DNA from: an uncultured Oscillospiraceae bacterium
GTDB lineage: Bacteria > Bacillota > Clostridia > Oscillospirales > Oscillospiraceae
Length of the DNA stretch: 42,004 nucleotides
NCBI GenBank assembly: GCA_904395865.1
Contig: CAJFNY010000128.1
Span: forward strand, 1-42,004
Direction: 5' to 3'
Shown here: positions 24,390-31,971 of the stretch, piece by piece
Numbering within the stretch: the stretch's first letter is position 1
Layout of the letters: every line of letters begins with the position of its first letter
The notes under the pieces: model-generated
The model's input: the letters and a program-made list of their open reading frames with translations, nothing else
Told to the model about the DNA's origin: nothing
Database searches by the model: none
Translations under genes and position numbers: made by a program

Positions 24390-24418
24390 AACGCCCTGCC
24401 GCAAGGCAGGGCGTTTCC
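24390..24418 (+). terminator. Terminator after rpsU
   Basis: A 10-bp perfect stem (ACGCCCTGCC, 24391-24400, with 24405-24414) closes a GCAA tetraloop; A-T pairing can extend it at the base, and TT follows. It begins 20 bases after the rpsU stop. Confidence 0.85.
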
Positions 24419-24440
24419 GCGCCCTGCTGGGAATTTCTGT

Positions 24441-24469
24441 TTTACAAACCCGTATGCGCATGGTATAAT
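24441..24469 (+). promoter_or_regulatory. Promoter of the YqeG-family gene
   Basis: TTTACA (24441-24446), 17-base spacer, TATAAT (24464-24469) with TGG before the -10. It lies 60 bases upstream of the YqeG start. Confidence 0.7.
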
Positions 24470-24528
24470 CGTACCGCGTCCGGCGGCGGTTCGCCGGCGT
24501 ACGACGTTACAGAAAAGTTGGTTTTGCC

Positions 24529-25026
24529 ATGCCTCTGTCTCTGCTTCCGGATGTCCTGACGGATTCCCTGACGGACATTACGCCGGCTCTGCTCTCGGAG
24601 CTGGGAGTCCGCTCCCTGCTTCTGGACTTTGACAATACCATTGTGCCGTACACCACCGACGTGCCCACGGCGGAAATGCGCCGCTGGCTGCAGACGCTGC
24701 AGGATTCGGAGATCTTTCTCTGCATCGTCTCCAACAGCCGGAAACAGCGGGTCGTCCGCTTCTGTCAGGAAAACGGCCTGCCGTGCGTTACGCACGCCCG
24801 GAAGCCGTTTTCCAGAGGAATCCGGGAGGCCCTGATGCGCTACCAGCTGGAGCCGGCCCATACGGCGCTGGCCGGCGATCAGGTGTTTACCGATGTCCTG
24901 GGTGCCAACGGCTGTGGGCTGACATCCATTCTGATCTCGCCCATTTGCCTGCACAACGTCTGGCTGCGGCTCCGGCGCGGGCTGGAGGAGCCGTTTCGGT
25001 GGCTGGCGCGCAAAAGACGGCGCTAA
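24529..25026 (+). CDS. YqeG-family HAD-type phosphatase
   Basis: This 165-residue protein is a HAD-superfamily phosphatase of the YqeG type. Motif I is LLLDFDNTIVPY (about residues 30-41; nucleophile in DFDNT), motif II is CIVSNS (about 65-70), a Lys lies in HARKPFSRGI (about 85-94), and motif III is LAGDQVFTDVLGANGCG (about 111-127). There is no large cap domain. Mitochondrial and plastid relatives dephosphorylate phosphatidylglycerol phosphate; the bacterial substrate is not firmly known, but the same role in phosphatidylglycerol synthesis is possible. In Bacillus the gene is next to yqeH, aroE and nadD; here it stands alone between rpsU and efp. Confidence 0.88.
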   Translation: MPLSLLPDVLTDSLTDITPALLSELGVRSLLLDFDNTIVPYTTDVPTAEMRRWLQTLQDSEIFLCIVSNSRKQRVVRFCQENGLPCVTHARKPFSRGIREALMRYQLEPAHTALAGDQVFTDVLGANGCGLTSILISPICLHNVWLRLRRGLEEPFRWLARKRRR

Positions 25027-25061
25027 TTTTGTAAAAAGGGGAGCAAATGACGTGCCGCCCC

Positions 25062-25090
25062 TTGCAATTTGGTGGAAAATCGGATATGAT
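25062..25090 (+). promoter_or_regulatory. Promoter of efp
   Basis: TTGCAA (25062-25067), 17-base spacer, TATGAT (25085-25090). The mRNA leader would be about 70 bases, ending in AGGAGG (25150-25155) eleven bases before the ATG. Confidence 0.65.
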
Positions 25091-25165
25091 ATCGGTGACA
25101 TCGTTTCGTATGTGTAATTTTTGAGATCCGCCTTGCGGTGGGTTGTTTAGGAGGAACACCAAAGT

Positions 25166-25729
25166 ATGATTTCTGTCAGTGATTTTAGAAACGGCGTGAC
25201 CTTTGAGCTGGACGGCAAGGTTATGCAGATTGTCGAGTTCCAGCACGTGAAGCCCGGTAAGGGCGCTGCCTTCGTGCGCGTCAAGATGAAGAACGTCATC
25301 ACCGGGGCCGTGACGGAGACGACCTTCAATCCCAACGACAAGTATCCCACCGCCTACGTTGAGCGGAAGAAGATGGAGTATTCCTATTCAGACGGCGATC
25401 TCTACTACTTCATGGACATGGAGACGTACGACATGATCCCCATCGACAAGGCCATCCTGGACGACAGCTTCCGCTTCGTCAAGGAGAACGACGCCTGCAC
25501 GGTGCTCTCGTACAAGGGCAATGTGTTCGGTGTGGAGGCCCCCAACTTTGTGGACCTGGAGGTCACGAAGACGGAGCCCGGCCTGGCTGGCAACACCGCC
25601 ACGAACACCCTGAAGCCTGCCACCCTGGAAACCGGTGCAGAGGTGAAGGTGCCTCTGTTCATCAACGAGGGTGATAAGATCACCATCGACACCCGTACCG
25701 GCGAATACCTGGGACGCGCCAAGTCCTGA
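25166..25729 (+). CDS. efp: Translation elongation factor P
   Basis: EF-P enters the ribosomal E site and relieves stalling at consecutive prolines. The 187 residues form three beta domains. Domain I begins [20 protein letters not shown], with the tip loop [10 protein letters not shown]. Lys32 in PGKG is at the position that is modified in many bacteria. Domains II and III contain [21 protein letters not shown] and [11 protein letters not shown] with [19 protein letters not shown] and [17 protein letters not shown]. No epmA/epmB-type modification genes are visible nearby. The gene for an acidic zinc-ribbon protein follows after 27 bases. Confidence 0.97.
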   Translation: MISVSDFRNGVTFELDGKVMQIVEFQHVKPGKGAAFVRVKMKNVITGAVTETTFNPNDKYPTAYVERKKMEYSYSDGDLYYFMDMETYDMIPIDKAILDDSFRFVKENDACTVLSYKGNVFGVEAPNFVDLEVTKTEPGLAGNTATNTLKPATLETGAEVKVPLFINEGDKITIDTRTGEYLGRAKS

Positions 25730-25756
25730 CGTGCCCCCCCGAAAGGAGAAATTCCC

Positions 25757-26188
25757 ATGACGCTTTCTGAAAAGTCCGCCTATCTGAAGGGCCTGATGGA
25801 GGGCCTGAAAATCGACACCGAGAAGGGCGAGGGCAAAATGATTGCCGCCATCGTCGATATGCTCGAGGATGTGTCGTACGCCATTTCCGACATCGAGGAA
25901 AACGCGCGCGCAGTCTCTGACGAGCTGGACCTGATCGAGGAAGAGATGGACGCCATGGAGGACTATCTCAGCGACGAGAGCGAGGACGAGGATTTCGAAG
26001 ACGAGGATGAAGCGGAAGACTACGACTTCGACGAGGAGGATCTCTACGAGGTCAAATGCCCTGCGTGCGGCGAGGTCCTCACCGTGGATGAGGGGACCAT
26101 CGAAGAAGGCTCCACGGTTTGCCCCAAGTGCGGCGAAAAGCTGGAGTTTGACATGGACGACGACGACAGCGACGAGCTGAGCTTCTGA
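25757..26188 (+). CDS. CD1247-type acidic zinc-ribbon protein
   Basis: The 143 residues have three parts. The N-terminal 75 are helical (LKGLMEGLKI, MIAAIVDMLEDVSYAISDIE) and match what is annotated in Clostridia as the CD1247 N-terminal domain. The middle (about 73-95) is almost all Asp and Glu. The C-terminal part is a zinc ribbon with two CPxCGE knuckles (CPACGEVL and CPKCGEKL), followed by another acidic tail. The function is unknown. It lies directly after efp, with AAAGGAG upstream, and before a strong terminator, so the two genes are probably co-transcribed. The high charge suggests binding to a basic partner or metal rather than an enzyme. Confidence 0.75.
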   Translation: MTLSEKSAYLKGLMEGLKIDTEKGEGKMIAAIVDMLEDVSYAISDIEENARAVSDELDLIEEEMDAMEDYLSDESEDEDFEDEDEAEDYDFDEEDLYEVKCPACGEVLTVDEGTIEEGSTVCPKCGEKLEFDMDDDDSDELSF

Positions 26189-26207
26189 GTTTACAACCGT
26201 GATCGAT

Positions 26208-26244
26208 CAGAAAAGCGCCCCGCCAGCGGCGGGGCGCTTTTCTG
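26208..26244. terminator. Bidirectional terminator between convergent genes
   Basis: A perfect 17-bp stem (26208-26224 with 26228-26244) and a 3-nt loop. It has AAAA on the left arm and TTTT on the right, so it works in both directions: for the efp unit from the left and for the ybaK-TSCPD unit from the right. Confidence 0.9.
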
Positions 26245-26251
26245 CTTCCGA

Positions 26252-26521
26252 TTACTGCGCCTTCTGCTGCGCCATCTGCGCCTTGGCGGCTTGCAGGGCC
26301 TTGGCCAGCTGGTCCGGGCAGGAGGTGTCCTTCCAGCCGCAGCGAATGCCGGCCGTGCGCCGGATGACCTCGTCGGCGCACATGCCCTCCACCAGGGCGG
26401 CCACGCCCTGGGAGTTGCCGTTGCAGCCGCCGATGATTTCCACGTTGCGCACCGTATCTCCATCCAGCTCGAAGCGGATCAGCCGGGAACAGACGCCCCG
26501 GGTCTTGTACTCAAATTCCAT
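26252..26521 (-). CDS. TSCPD-domain protein (TIGR03905 type)
   Basis: This small protein of 89 residues matches the stand-alone TSCPD domain found in Clostridia and related bacteria. It has TRGVCSRLIRFELDGDTVRNVEIIGGCNGNSQGVAALVEGM (shown here in overlapping terms: GVCSR near residue 9, GGCNGN at about 31-36, GVAALVEGM after it) and TSCPDQLAKAL near the end, with four or more cysteines that could bind a metal. TSCPD domains also occur at the C-terminus of some ribonucleotide reductases, but the role of the free form is not established. It is 18 bases downstream of the YbaK-type gene and ends just before the bidirectional terminator. Confidence 0.85.
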   Translation of the reverse strand: MEFEYKTRGVCSRLIRFELDGDTVRNVEIIGGCNGNSQGVAALVEGMCADEVIRRTAGIRCGWKDTSCPDQLAKALQAAKAQMAQQKAQ

Positions 26522-26539
26522 GGTTGCTCCTTCCTGTGC

Positions 26540-27013
26540 TCAGGCTTCCGTCAGATCGCAGAAGACGGCCCCGACGTACTCGGCCAGCGCATCCGGGGAG
26601 AGAATCAGCTGGCACCCCCGCTGGCCGGCAGAGACGGCAATCTCATCGTAGAGCTGCGCCGTCTCCTCCAGGAACGTGGGGAAGCGCTTCTTCATCCCGA
26701 TGGGACTGCAGCCGCCGCGGATGTAACCGGTCAGCCCCAGCAGCTCCTTCACGTGGACCAGCTCCACTTTTTTCTCACCGGCCGCTTTGGCAGCCTTCCG
26801 CAGATCCAGCTCGCAGCAGACCGGAATGCAGAACACCAGGCAGCCGTGCCGGTCCCCGCGGGCAACGAGTGTCTTGAACACCTGCTCCGCCGGCATGCCG
26901 ATGCCTTCGGCGGCATGCATGCCGTTCAGGTCGGTTTCGTCGTAGACGTACTCGGCTGCCCGGTAGGGAATTCCCGCCTGCTCCAAAAGCCGCATTGCAT
27001 TCGTCTTCGTCAT
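26540..27013 (-). CDS. ybaK: YbaK-type Cys-tRNA(Pro)/aminoacyl-tRNA deacylase
   Basis: YbaK proteins hydrolyse Cys-tRNA(Pro), a mischarging product of prolyl-tRNA synthetase. The 157 residues begin MTKTNAMRLLEQAGIPYRA and contain VFKTLVARGD, the YbaK lysine position in FKTLV, LRKAAKAAGEKKVELV, and GYIRGGCSPIGMKK, the characteristic G-G-x-S-P loop, followed by FLEETAQLYDEIAVSAGQRG. ATG 27013 is chosen because GAGGTG precedes it; an upstream in-frame start at 27238 would run through the divergent promoter. It is divergently transcribed from a second YbaK-superfamily gene. Confidence 0.9.
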   Translation of the reverse strand: MTKTNAMRLLEQAGIPYRAAEYVYDETDLNGMHAAEGIGMPAEQVFKTLVARGDRHGCLVFCIPVCCELDLRKAAKAAGEKKVELVHVKELLGLTGYIRGGCSPIGMKKRFPTFLEETAQLYDEIAVSAGQRGCQLILSPDALAEYVGAVFCDLTEA

Positions 27014-27032
27014 ATCAGCACCTCGAGGACGT

Positions 27033-27061
27033 ATGATACCACATTTCGGCGCGGCCCGCAA
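27033..27061 (-). promoter_or_regulatory. Leftward promoter of the ybaK-TSCPD unit
   Basis: On the minus strand: TTGCGG (27061-27056), 17-base spacer, TATCAT (27038-27033) with TGG before the -10. The start codon is 20 bases further on. Confidence 0.65.
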
Positions 27062-27079
27062 CCCCCTGGATGCCGGGGC

Positions 27080-27108
27080 TTGCGCAACGGGGCGGCCGGT
27101 GGTATAAT
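27080..27108 (+). promoter_or_regulatory. Rightward promoter of the second YbaK-family gene
   Basis: TTGCGC (27080-27085), 17-base spacer, TATAAT (27103-27108). Its -35 begins 18 bases from the -35 of the divergent promoter, so one regulator or local supercoiling could affect both. Confidence 0.65.
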
Positions 27109-27156
27109 ACTCGCTGTCCCTGCGACGAATCTCTGGAAACACGGAGGAAAAGCTGG

Positions 27157-27630
27157 ATGTCCATTGAGAAAGTCCGGGCGTATTTCGCCCAGTACGGTAT
27201 AGAGAATCGGATCCGGGAGTTTTCGGTTTCGAGCGCAACGGTGGAGCTGGCTGCCCAGGCCCTGGGGGTGGACGGCAGCCGCATCGCCAAGACCCTTTCG
27301 TTCCTGGTGGGAGACCGGTGTGTTCTGATCGTCGCCGCCGGCGATGCCCGGATCGACAACGGCAAGTACAAAAAGGCGTTCGGAACGAAGGCGAAGATGC
27401 TGCCGCACGATCAGGTCCCCGAGGCCGTCGGCCACGCTGTCGGCGGTGTCTGCCCGTTTGCCGTCAAGGACGGGGTCGACGTCTACCTGGACGAGTCGCT
27501 GCGTCGGTTCGAGACCGTCTTTCCGGCGGCCGGAAGCAGCTCTTCGGCCATTGGGCTGACGATCCCCGAGCTGGAGCAGTACGCCCGCAGCACCGGCTGG
27601 GTCGACGTCTGCAAAGACTGGCAGGCCTGA
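27157..27630 (+). CDS. Second YbaK/EbsC-superfamily protein
   Basis: Also 157 residues, but clearly different from its divergent neighbour. It begins SIEKVRAYFAQYGIENRI and has AQALGVDGSRIAKTLSFLVG, VLIVAAGDARIDNGKYKKAF, the G-G-V-x-P loop in AVGGVCPFAVKDGV, and VYLDESLRRFETVFPAAGSS. This pattern is closer to the YbaK/PrdX-like or EbsC group that edits other mischarged tRNAs or has unknown substrates. The start is ATG 27157 with ACGGAGG upstream; a 29-codon-longer frame would begin before the -35. Substrate specificity cannot be deduced. Confidence 0.85.
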   Translation: MSIEKVRAYFAQYGIENRIREFSVSSATVELAAQALGVDGSRIAKTLSFLVGDRCVLIVAAGDARIDNGKYKKAFGTKAKMLPHDQVPEAVGHAVGGVCPFAVKDGVDVYLDESLRRFETVFPAAGSSSSAIGLTIPELEQYARSTGWVDVCKDWQA

Positions 27631-27667
27631 CGCTGCGTTTACGGCTGCGCCCGTCGGGGAATACTAA

Positions 27668-27686
27668 CCGGGATCGAACATCCCGG
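27668..27686 (+). promoter_or_regulatory. Hairpin touching the tepA-like ribosome binding site
   Basis: CCGGGA (27668-27673) pairs with TCCCGG (27681-27686) around a 7-base loop. The right arm runs into the ribosome binding sequence GGGAGGT (27685-27691), so folding could partly hide it. Confidence 0.3.
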
Positions 27687-27697
27687 GAGGTAATGTC

Positions 27698-28393
27698 ATG
27701 GAATTGGCGCAGAACAGCCAGAAGGAATCCTCGCTGCTGACGGAACTGGGGGCATCGACCACCAGCGGCAGCTGCGGCACAATCTACACGCTGACCATCA
27801 TTGGCCAGATCGAGGGCCACCAGGTCCTGCCGGAGACGGTCAAGACGACGAAGTACGAACACGTTCTGCCGCTCCTGGCCTCCATCGAGGAGAGCCAGGA
27901 GATCGACGGCCTTCTGCTTTTGCTGAACACCGTCGGCGGTGACATTGAGGCGGGCCTGGCCATCGCGGAGCTGATCTCCGGCATGAAGAAGCCCACCGTC
28001 TCACTCGTTTTGGGCGGCGGCCATTCCATTGGCGTGCCGCTGGCCGTCTCGGCCAAGAAGAGTATGATTGCCCCATCCGCCGGAATGACCATTCACCCGG
28101 TGCGCATTTCCGGCACCGTGGTGGGGGCGCCGGCCACATTCCAGTATTTTAACCGGATCCAGGAGCGGATCGTGGAATTCGTCACGGCCAACTCCCGCAT
28201 TTCCCGGGAGCAGTTCCTCCAGTATATGATGGCAACCGGGGAGCTGGCGTCGGACGTCGGCACCGTCATTTACGGGCGCGAGGCCGTTTCCTGCGGCCTG
28301 ATCGATCGCCTCGGCAGCCTGGGCGACGCACTGGAGGTGCTCCACCGGCAGATCGCCCGGGCCAGGAAAAGCCGCCGGGAGGCGGACGCCTGA
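27698..28393 (+). CDS. TepA-like ClpP-family serine protease
   Basis: This 231-residue protein is of the ClpP/crotonase fold, TepA subgroup, whose members help protein export and spore development in Bacillus. The catalytic serine is Ser110 in LGGGHSIGVPLAVSAK, and the histidine is His133 in AGMTIHPVRI. The oxyanion-type loop is LLLNTVGGDIEAGLAIAELI (about 75-94). A third catalytic Asp is not obvious at the usual ClpP place. In Bacillus tepA stands immediately before spoIIIE; here uppP lies between the two, so part of the order is conserved. It is cytoplasmic, as no signal peptide is seen. Confidence 0.87.
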   Translation: MELAQNSQKESSLLTELGASTTSGSCGTIYTLTIIGQIEGHQVLPETVKTTKYEHVLPLLASIEESQEIDGLLLLLNTVGGDIEAGLAIAELISGMKKPTVSLVLGGGHSIGVPLAVSAKKSMIAPSAGMTIHPVRISGTVVGAPATFQYFNRIQERIVEFVTANSRISREQFLQYMMATGELASDVGTVIYGREAVSCGLIDRLGSLGDALEVLHRQIARARKSRREADA

Positions 28394-28419
28394 AACCTCT
28401 GGAATTCATGGGACAACTG

Positions 28420-28428
28420 TGCTAAAAT
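28420..28428 (+). promoter_or_regulatory. Extended -10 promoter of uppP
   Basis: TGC followed by TAAAAT (28423-28428). The -35 at the right distance is poor (TGGAAT, 28400-28405), so the extended -10 would carry most of the recognition. It lies 34 bases upstream of the uppP ATG. Confidence 0.4.
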
Positions 28429-28462
28429 ATACCTTGTAACGAATCCTACAGGAGGACGTCCC

Positions 28463-29296
28463 ATGAGCTACTTATCCGCCATCATTCTCGGCCTGGTGCA
28501 GGGCGTTGCGGAGTTCCTGCCCATTTCGAGCTCCGGACATCTGTCCATCTTTCAGCAGTTTTTTCAGCTGGCCGACGTAGAGCACGACCACATGTTTTTC
28601 GATGTCCTGCTCCATCTGGGAACGCTGATTGCCGTCTTTGTGGCCTACCGGAAGGACATTGCCGAGCTCCTGCGGGAGTTCTTCGCCATGGTGCATCTGC
28701 GCCGCCTGCCGGCGGGGCAGCATCCGGATCTGCCGGCGCGCAGGATGATCCTGATGCTCGTTCTGGCGACGCTGCCGCTGCTGCTGGTGCTGCCGATCAA
28801 GGACGCAGTGGAGACCCTGTATACCAACACCTTTTTCATCGCCTTTGCGCTGCTGCTGACCGGCGTGCTGCTGTTCGTCTCGGATCGGCTGCCCCGGGGC
28901 AGCAAGACGGCCCGGAACGCCTCCATGGTGGACGCTCTGCTCGTCGGAGCCGCCCAGGCGGTGGCGGTGGTGCCCGGCCTGTCGCGCTCCGGGACGACCA
29001 TCACCGCCGGCATGGCCCGCGGCTTTGACCGCAGCTTCGCCGTGAAGTTCTCGTTCCTGCTGTCCATCCCGGCCGTTCTCGGGGCCAATATCCTGAGCAT
29101 TTCGGACGCTATTCAGGCGGGCATCGACACATCGCTGCTCCCGGTGTATCTGGTCGGCGTTCTGGTGGCCATGGTTTCCGGCTATGCGGCCATCGGCCTG
29201 CTGCGCTTCGTTGCCAGGAAGGGGCGCTTCGGCGGATTTGCGTATTACTGCTGGGGCGCCGGACTCGTAACGCTGATCCTTTCCCTGATTTCTTAA
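28463..29296 (+). CDS. uppP: Undecaprenyl-diphosphatase UppP (BacA)
   Basis: UppP dephosphorylates undecaprenyl diphosphate on the outer face of the membrane and so recycles the lipid carrier of peptidoglycan and teichoic acid precursors; extra copies give bacitracin resistance. The 277 residues form about eight membrane helices. The two signature regions are present: GLVQGVAEFLPISSSGHL (9-26, with the catalytic Glu and Ser) and VPGLSRSGTTI (about 172-182, with the catalytic Arg). AGGAGG stands before the ATG. ftsK follows after 19 bases. Confidence 0.96.
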   Translation: MSYLSAIILGLVQGVAEFLPISSSGHLSIFQQFFQLADVEHDHMFFDVLLHLGTLIAVFVAYRKDIAELLREFFAMVHLRRLPAGQHPDLPARRMILMLVLATLPLLLVLPIKDAVETLYTNTFFIAFALLLTGVLLFVSDRLPRGSKTARNASMVDALLVGAAQAVAVVPGLSRSGTTITAGMARGFDRSFAVKFSFLLSIPAVLGANILSISDAIQAGIDTSLLPVYLVGVLVAMVSGYAAIGLLRFVARKGRFGGFAYYCWGAGLVTLILSLIS

Positions 29297-29315
29297 GAAC
29301 ACAAAGGAGAGTTCC

Positions 29316-31898
29316 ATGGCTGCTGAGAAGAACAAAAGCCGCTCCACCGCGTCGCGGACGGCCTCCAGGCGCACCCAGTCCGGCAAATCCGGCAGAAGTT
29401 CCGGGCAGGCACAGGCACGGCCTGTTCACCGGGAGGTGGGGGCCTTCGTCTGCCTGTTCCTGGGCGTGTTCCTCGCTCTGGGCTGGTTCGGCGTGGACGG
29501 CCTTTTCATCGAGGCTCTCTGCAGCTTCGCCAGGGGGCTGACGGGCAGCGGGTACTACATACTCCCGCTGGTGCTGCTCCTGGCATTCGTGATCCTGCTG
29601 TTCCACCATGGGCGGCCTGTCCGGCTCCGCCTGACGTGTGCGCTGGTACTTCCGCTCTGCATTGGTGCGCTGGATCAGCTGTTCGGCAATACGTCACCGG
29701 GATGGAGCAGCCAGCTGATTTCGCTGCTGTACCGCGGCGGCATGACCGGGCGAACCGGCGGCCTGATTGCCGGTTTCTTCGCCATGCTCTTTGAAACCGT
29801 GTTCAGCCGGATCGGCGCCATCATCATCTTCCTGCTGCTGTTGGTGATCGCGCTGCTGGGATCGCTGAACATGACCATTGTCAGTCTGATCCGCGCCATC
29901 CGCAACCGGCCGCGGCTGCCGCGCTATGAGGAGCCGGAGGAGGAGCCGGTGGACACCGCTGAGGTCCTCGTCAACCGCGTGGCCACGAAGCGCATTGAGC
30001 GGATTGAGCGCAACAACCGCCGCCGTGCCGCGGAATACGACCTTCCGGTAGACGAGCCGCCGCTGCCGGTCCATGAGCCCGCCAGACCGCGTGGTAAGCG
30101 GCCGGTGCAGTCTCCGGACGAGTTCCTGATGGAGAAGATGCGGCAGCGGAGCCCGGAGCCGCTGGCCGACATCGGCGAAGTTGCCGAAGCGCCGGAAGAA
30201 CACCTGACGGCGATTCCGGAGGAGCCGGAACAGCCGGCAGCGCCGGAGCTTCCCAGAACTCCGCCGCCTGCGCCGCTGCCGCCGCTGGAAGTGCCTCCGG
30301 CGGAGAAGCCGGTGCCGAAGCTCCGGTCGGAGGAAGCCCGCCAGTCGGCGGAGGATATCTCCCGGGAGATCGCGCAGAATGCGCAGGCCGCCGACCCGGA
30401 CGCCTACGTCTATCCGCCGGTGACGCTGCTCCGCGCCGCCCAGGGGAGCGCGGTTGACGGCACGGAGGAGATGCGGGAGAACACGGAGCGCCTCAATGCG
30501 ACGCTGCAGAGCTTCAACATCGACGCCCATATCGTCAACGTCATCCGCGGGCCGTCCGTCACCAGCTATGAGCTGGAGCTGGACCGCGGCGTCAAGCTCT
30601 CCAAGGTGACGAACCTGGCCGACGACATCGCCCTGGCCCTTGGCGCCACGGGTGTCCGGATCGCGGCCATTCCGCATAAGATCTCAGTGGTCGGCATCGA
30701 GGTGCCCAACCGTCAGGTCAGCACCGTTGCGGCGCGGGATGTGATCGACTCGCCGGAGTTCCGCCGGAGCCTGTCCCGCCTGTCCTTTGCCGTTGGCAAG
30801 GACATCGGCGGCAACCGGATCGTCGGCGACATCGCCAAAATGCCCCACCTGCTGATTGCCGGCACCACCGGCTCCGGCAAATCGGTCTGCATGAACTCGC
30901 TGATCATCTCCCTGCTGTATAAGGCCCGCCCGGATGAGGTGCGGCTGATTATGGTGGATCCCAAGATGGTCGAGCTGGGCATTTACAACAACATTCCGCA
31001 TCTGTTGATCCCGGTGGTGACGGATCCCAAGAAGGCCGCCGGCGCGCTCCAGTGGGCCGTCACAGAGATGATGCGCCGTTACCGGGCCATGGCGGATGCC
31101 GGGGTCCGGGACCTGGCCTCTTACAACAAGGCGGCAGCCGCTGCCGACGACGGCCGCAAGCCCATGGAGCAGGTGGTCGTCGTCATCGATGAGCTGGCCG
31201 ACCTGATGCTGGTGGCAGCCAAGGAGGTTGAAGAGTCCATCTGCCGGATTGCCCAGATGGGCCGCGCCTCGGGCATCCATCTGGTCATCGCCACCCAGCG
31301 GCCGTCGGCCGATGTGATCACCGGCCTGATGAAGGCCAACATTCCCTCCCGCATCGCCTTCGCAGTCGCCTCCGCCATGGAGTCCCGCATCATCCTGGAC
31401 AAGCAGGGGGCCGAAAAGCTGGTGGGCAAGGGCGACATGCTCTACGCGCCGCTGGGGCAGAGCGACCCGAAGCGGGTACAGGGCTGCTTCATCACCGACG
31501 AAGAGGTGCAGGCGGTGGTCTCCTTCATCAAGGAGTCCTCAACGCCCAATTACTCCGAGGAGGTCCAGGCGCAGATCGAACAGAAGCTGGAGCAGGGAGG
31601 TCACCCCGAAGCGTCTGCTCAGGAGGACAGCAGCGGCGACACCGATGAGCTGCTGCCGGCAGCTGTGGACTTCATTCTCGAGACCGGACAGGCCTCCGTC
31701 TCCATGCTCCAGCGGCGGCTGAAGCTGGGCTACGCCCGCGCTGCGCGAATCGTCGATGAGATGGAGGACCTCGGCATCGTCGGCCCGTTCAAGGGCTCCA
31801 AGCCGCGGGAGCTGCTGATTACCCGCGAGCAGTGGCAGCAGATGCAGGGCGGCGGCGCAGCAGAACCTCCGATGCCGGAGGATGTGCCGGAAGAATAG
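29316..31898 (+). CDS. DNA translocase FtsK/SpoIIIE
   Basis: A hexameric DNA pump that moves chromosome DNA through the division or sporulation septum. The 860 residues comprise a basic N-terminus, four or five membrane helices (about 45-195), a Pro/Glu-rich linker (about 200-350), the alpha and beta motor domains with Walker A GTTGSGKS (516-523) and Walker B VVVIDELADLMLVA (about 625-638), ATQRPSADVITG, and the C-terminal gamma winged helix (about 785-845; SVSMLQRRLKLGYARAARIV) that reads KOPS/SRS sites. As the genome makes spores this may be the only copy, acting as SpoIIIE, or one of two. It is the last gene before a terminator. Confidence 0.96.
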   Translation: MAAEKNKSRSTASRTASRRTQSGKSGRSSGQAQARPVHREVGAFVCLFLGVFLALGWFGVDGLFIEALCSFARGLTGSGYYILPLVLLLAFVILLFHHGRPVRLRLTCALVLPLCIGALDQLFGNTSPGWSSQLISLLYRGGMTGRTGGLIAGFFAMLFETVFSRIGAIIIFLLLLVIALLGSLNMTIVSLIRAIRNRPRLPRYEEPEEEPVDTAEVLVNRVATKRIERIERNNRRRAAEYDLPVDEPPLPVHEPARPRGKRPVQSPDEFLMEKMRQRSPEPLADIGEVAEAPEEHLTAIPEEPEQPAAPELPRTPPPAPLPPLEVPPAEKPVPKLRSEEARQSAEDISREIAQNAQAADPDAYVYPPVTLLRAAQGSAVDGTEEMRENTERLNATLQSFNIDAHIVNVIRGPSVTSYELELDRGVKLSKVTNLADDIALALGATGVRIAAIPHKISVVGIEVPNRQVSTVAARDVIDSPEFRRSLSRLSFAVGKDIGGNRIVGDIAKMPHLLIAGTTGSGKSVCMNSLIISLLYKARPDEVRLIMVDPKMVELGIYNNIPHLLIPVVTDPKKAAGALQWAVTEMMRRYRAMADAGVRDLASYNKAAAAADDGRKPMEQVVVVIDELADLMLVAAKEVEESICRIAQMGRASGIHLVIATQRPSADVITGLMKANIPSRIAFAVASAMESRIILDKQGAEKLVGKGDMLYAPLGQSDPKRVQGCFITDEEVQAVVSFIKESSTPNYSEEVQAQIEQKLEQGGHPEASAQEDSSGDTDELLPAAVDFILETGQASVSMLQRRLKLGYARAARIVDEMEDLGIVGPFKGSKPRELLITREQWQQMQGGGAAEPPMPEDVPEE

Positions 31899-31905
31899 CG
31901 AACAG

Positions 31906-31933
31906 CGGACGCAGGGTTTCCTGCGTCCGTTTT
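31906..31933 (+). terminator. Terminator after ftsK/spoIIIE
   Basis: CGGACGCAGG (31906-31915) pairs perfectly with CCTGCGTCCG (31920-31929) around a GTTT loop and is followed by TTTT. Confidence 0.9.
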
Positions 31934-31971
31934 CGTATGAGAAGGCGGGGACTTGTTAGCGGCCGGCAGCC

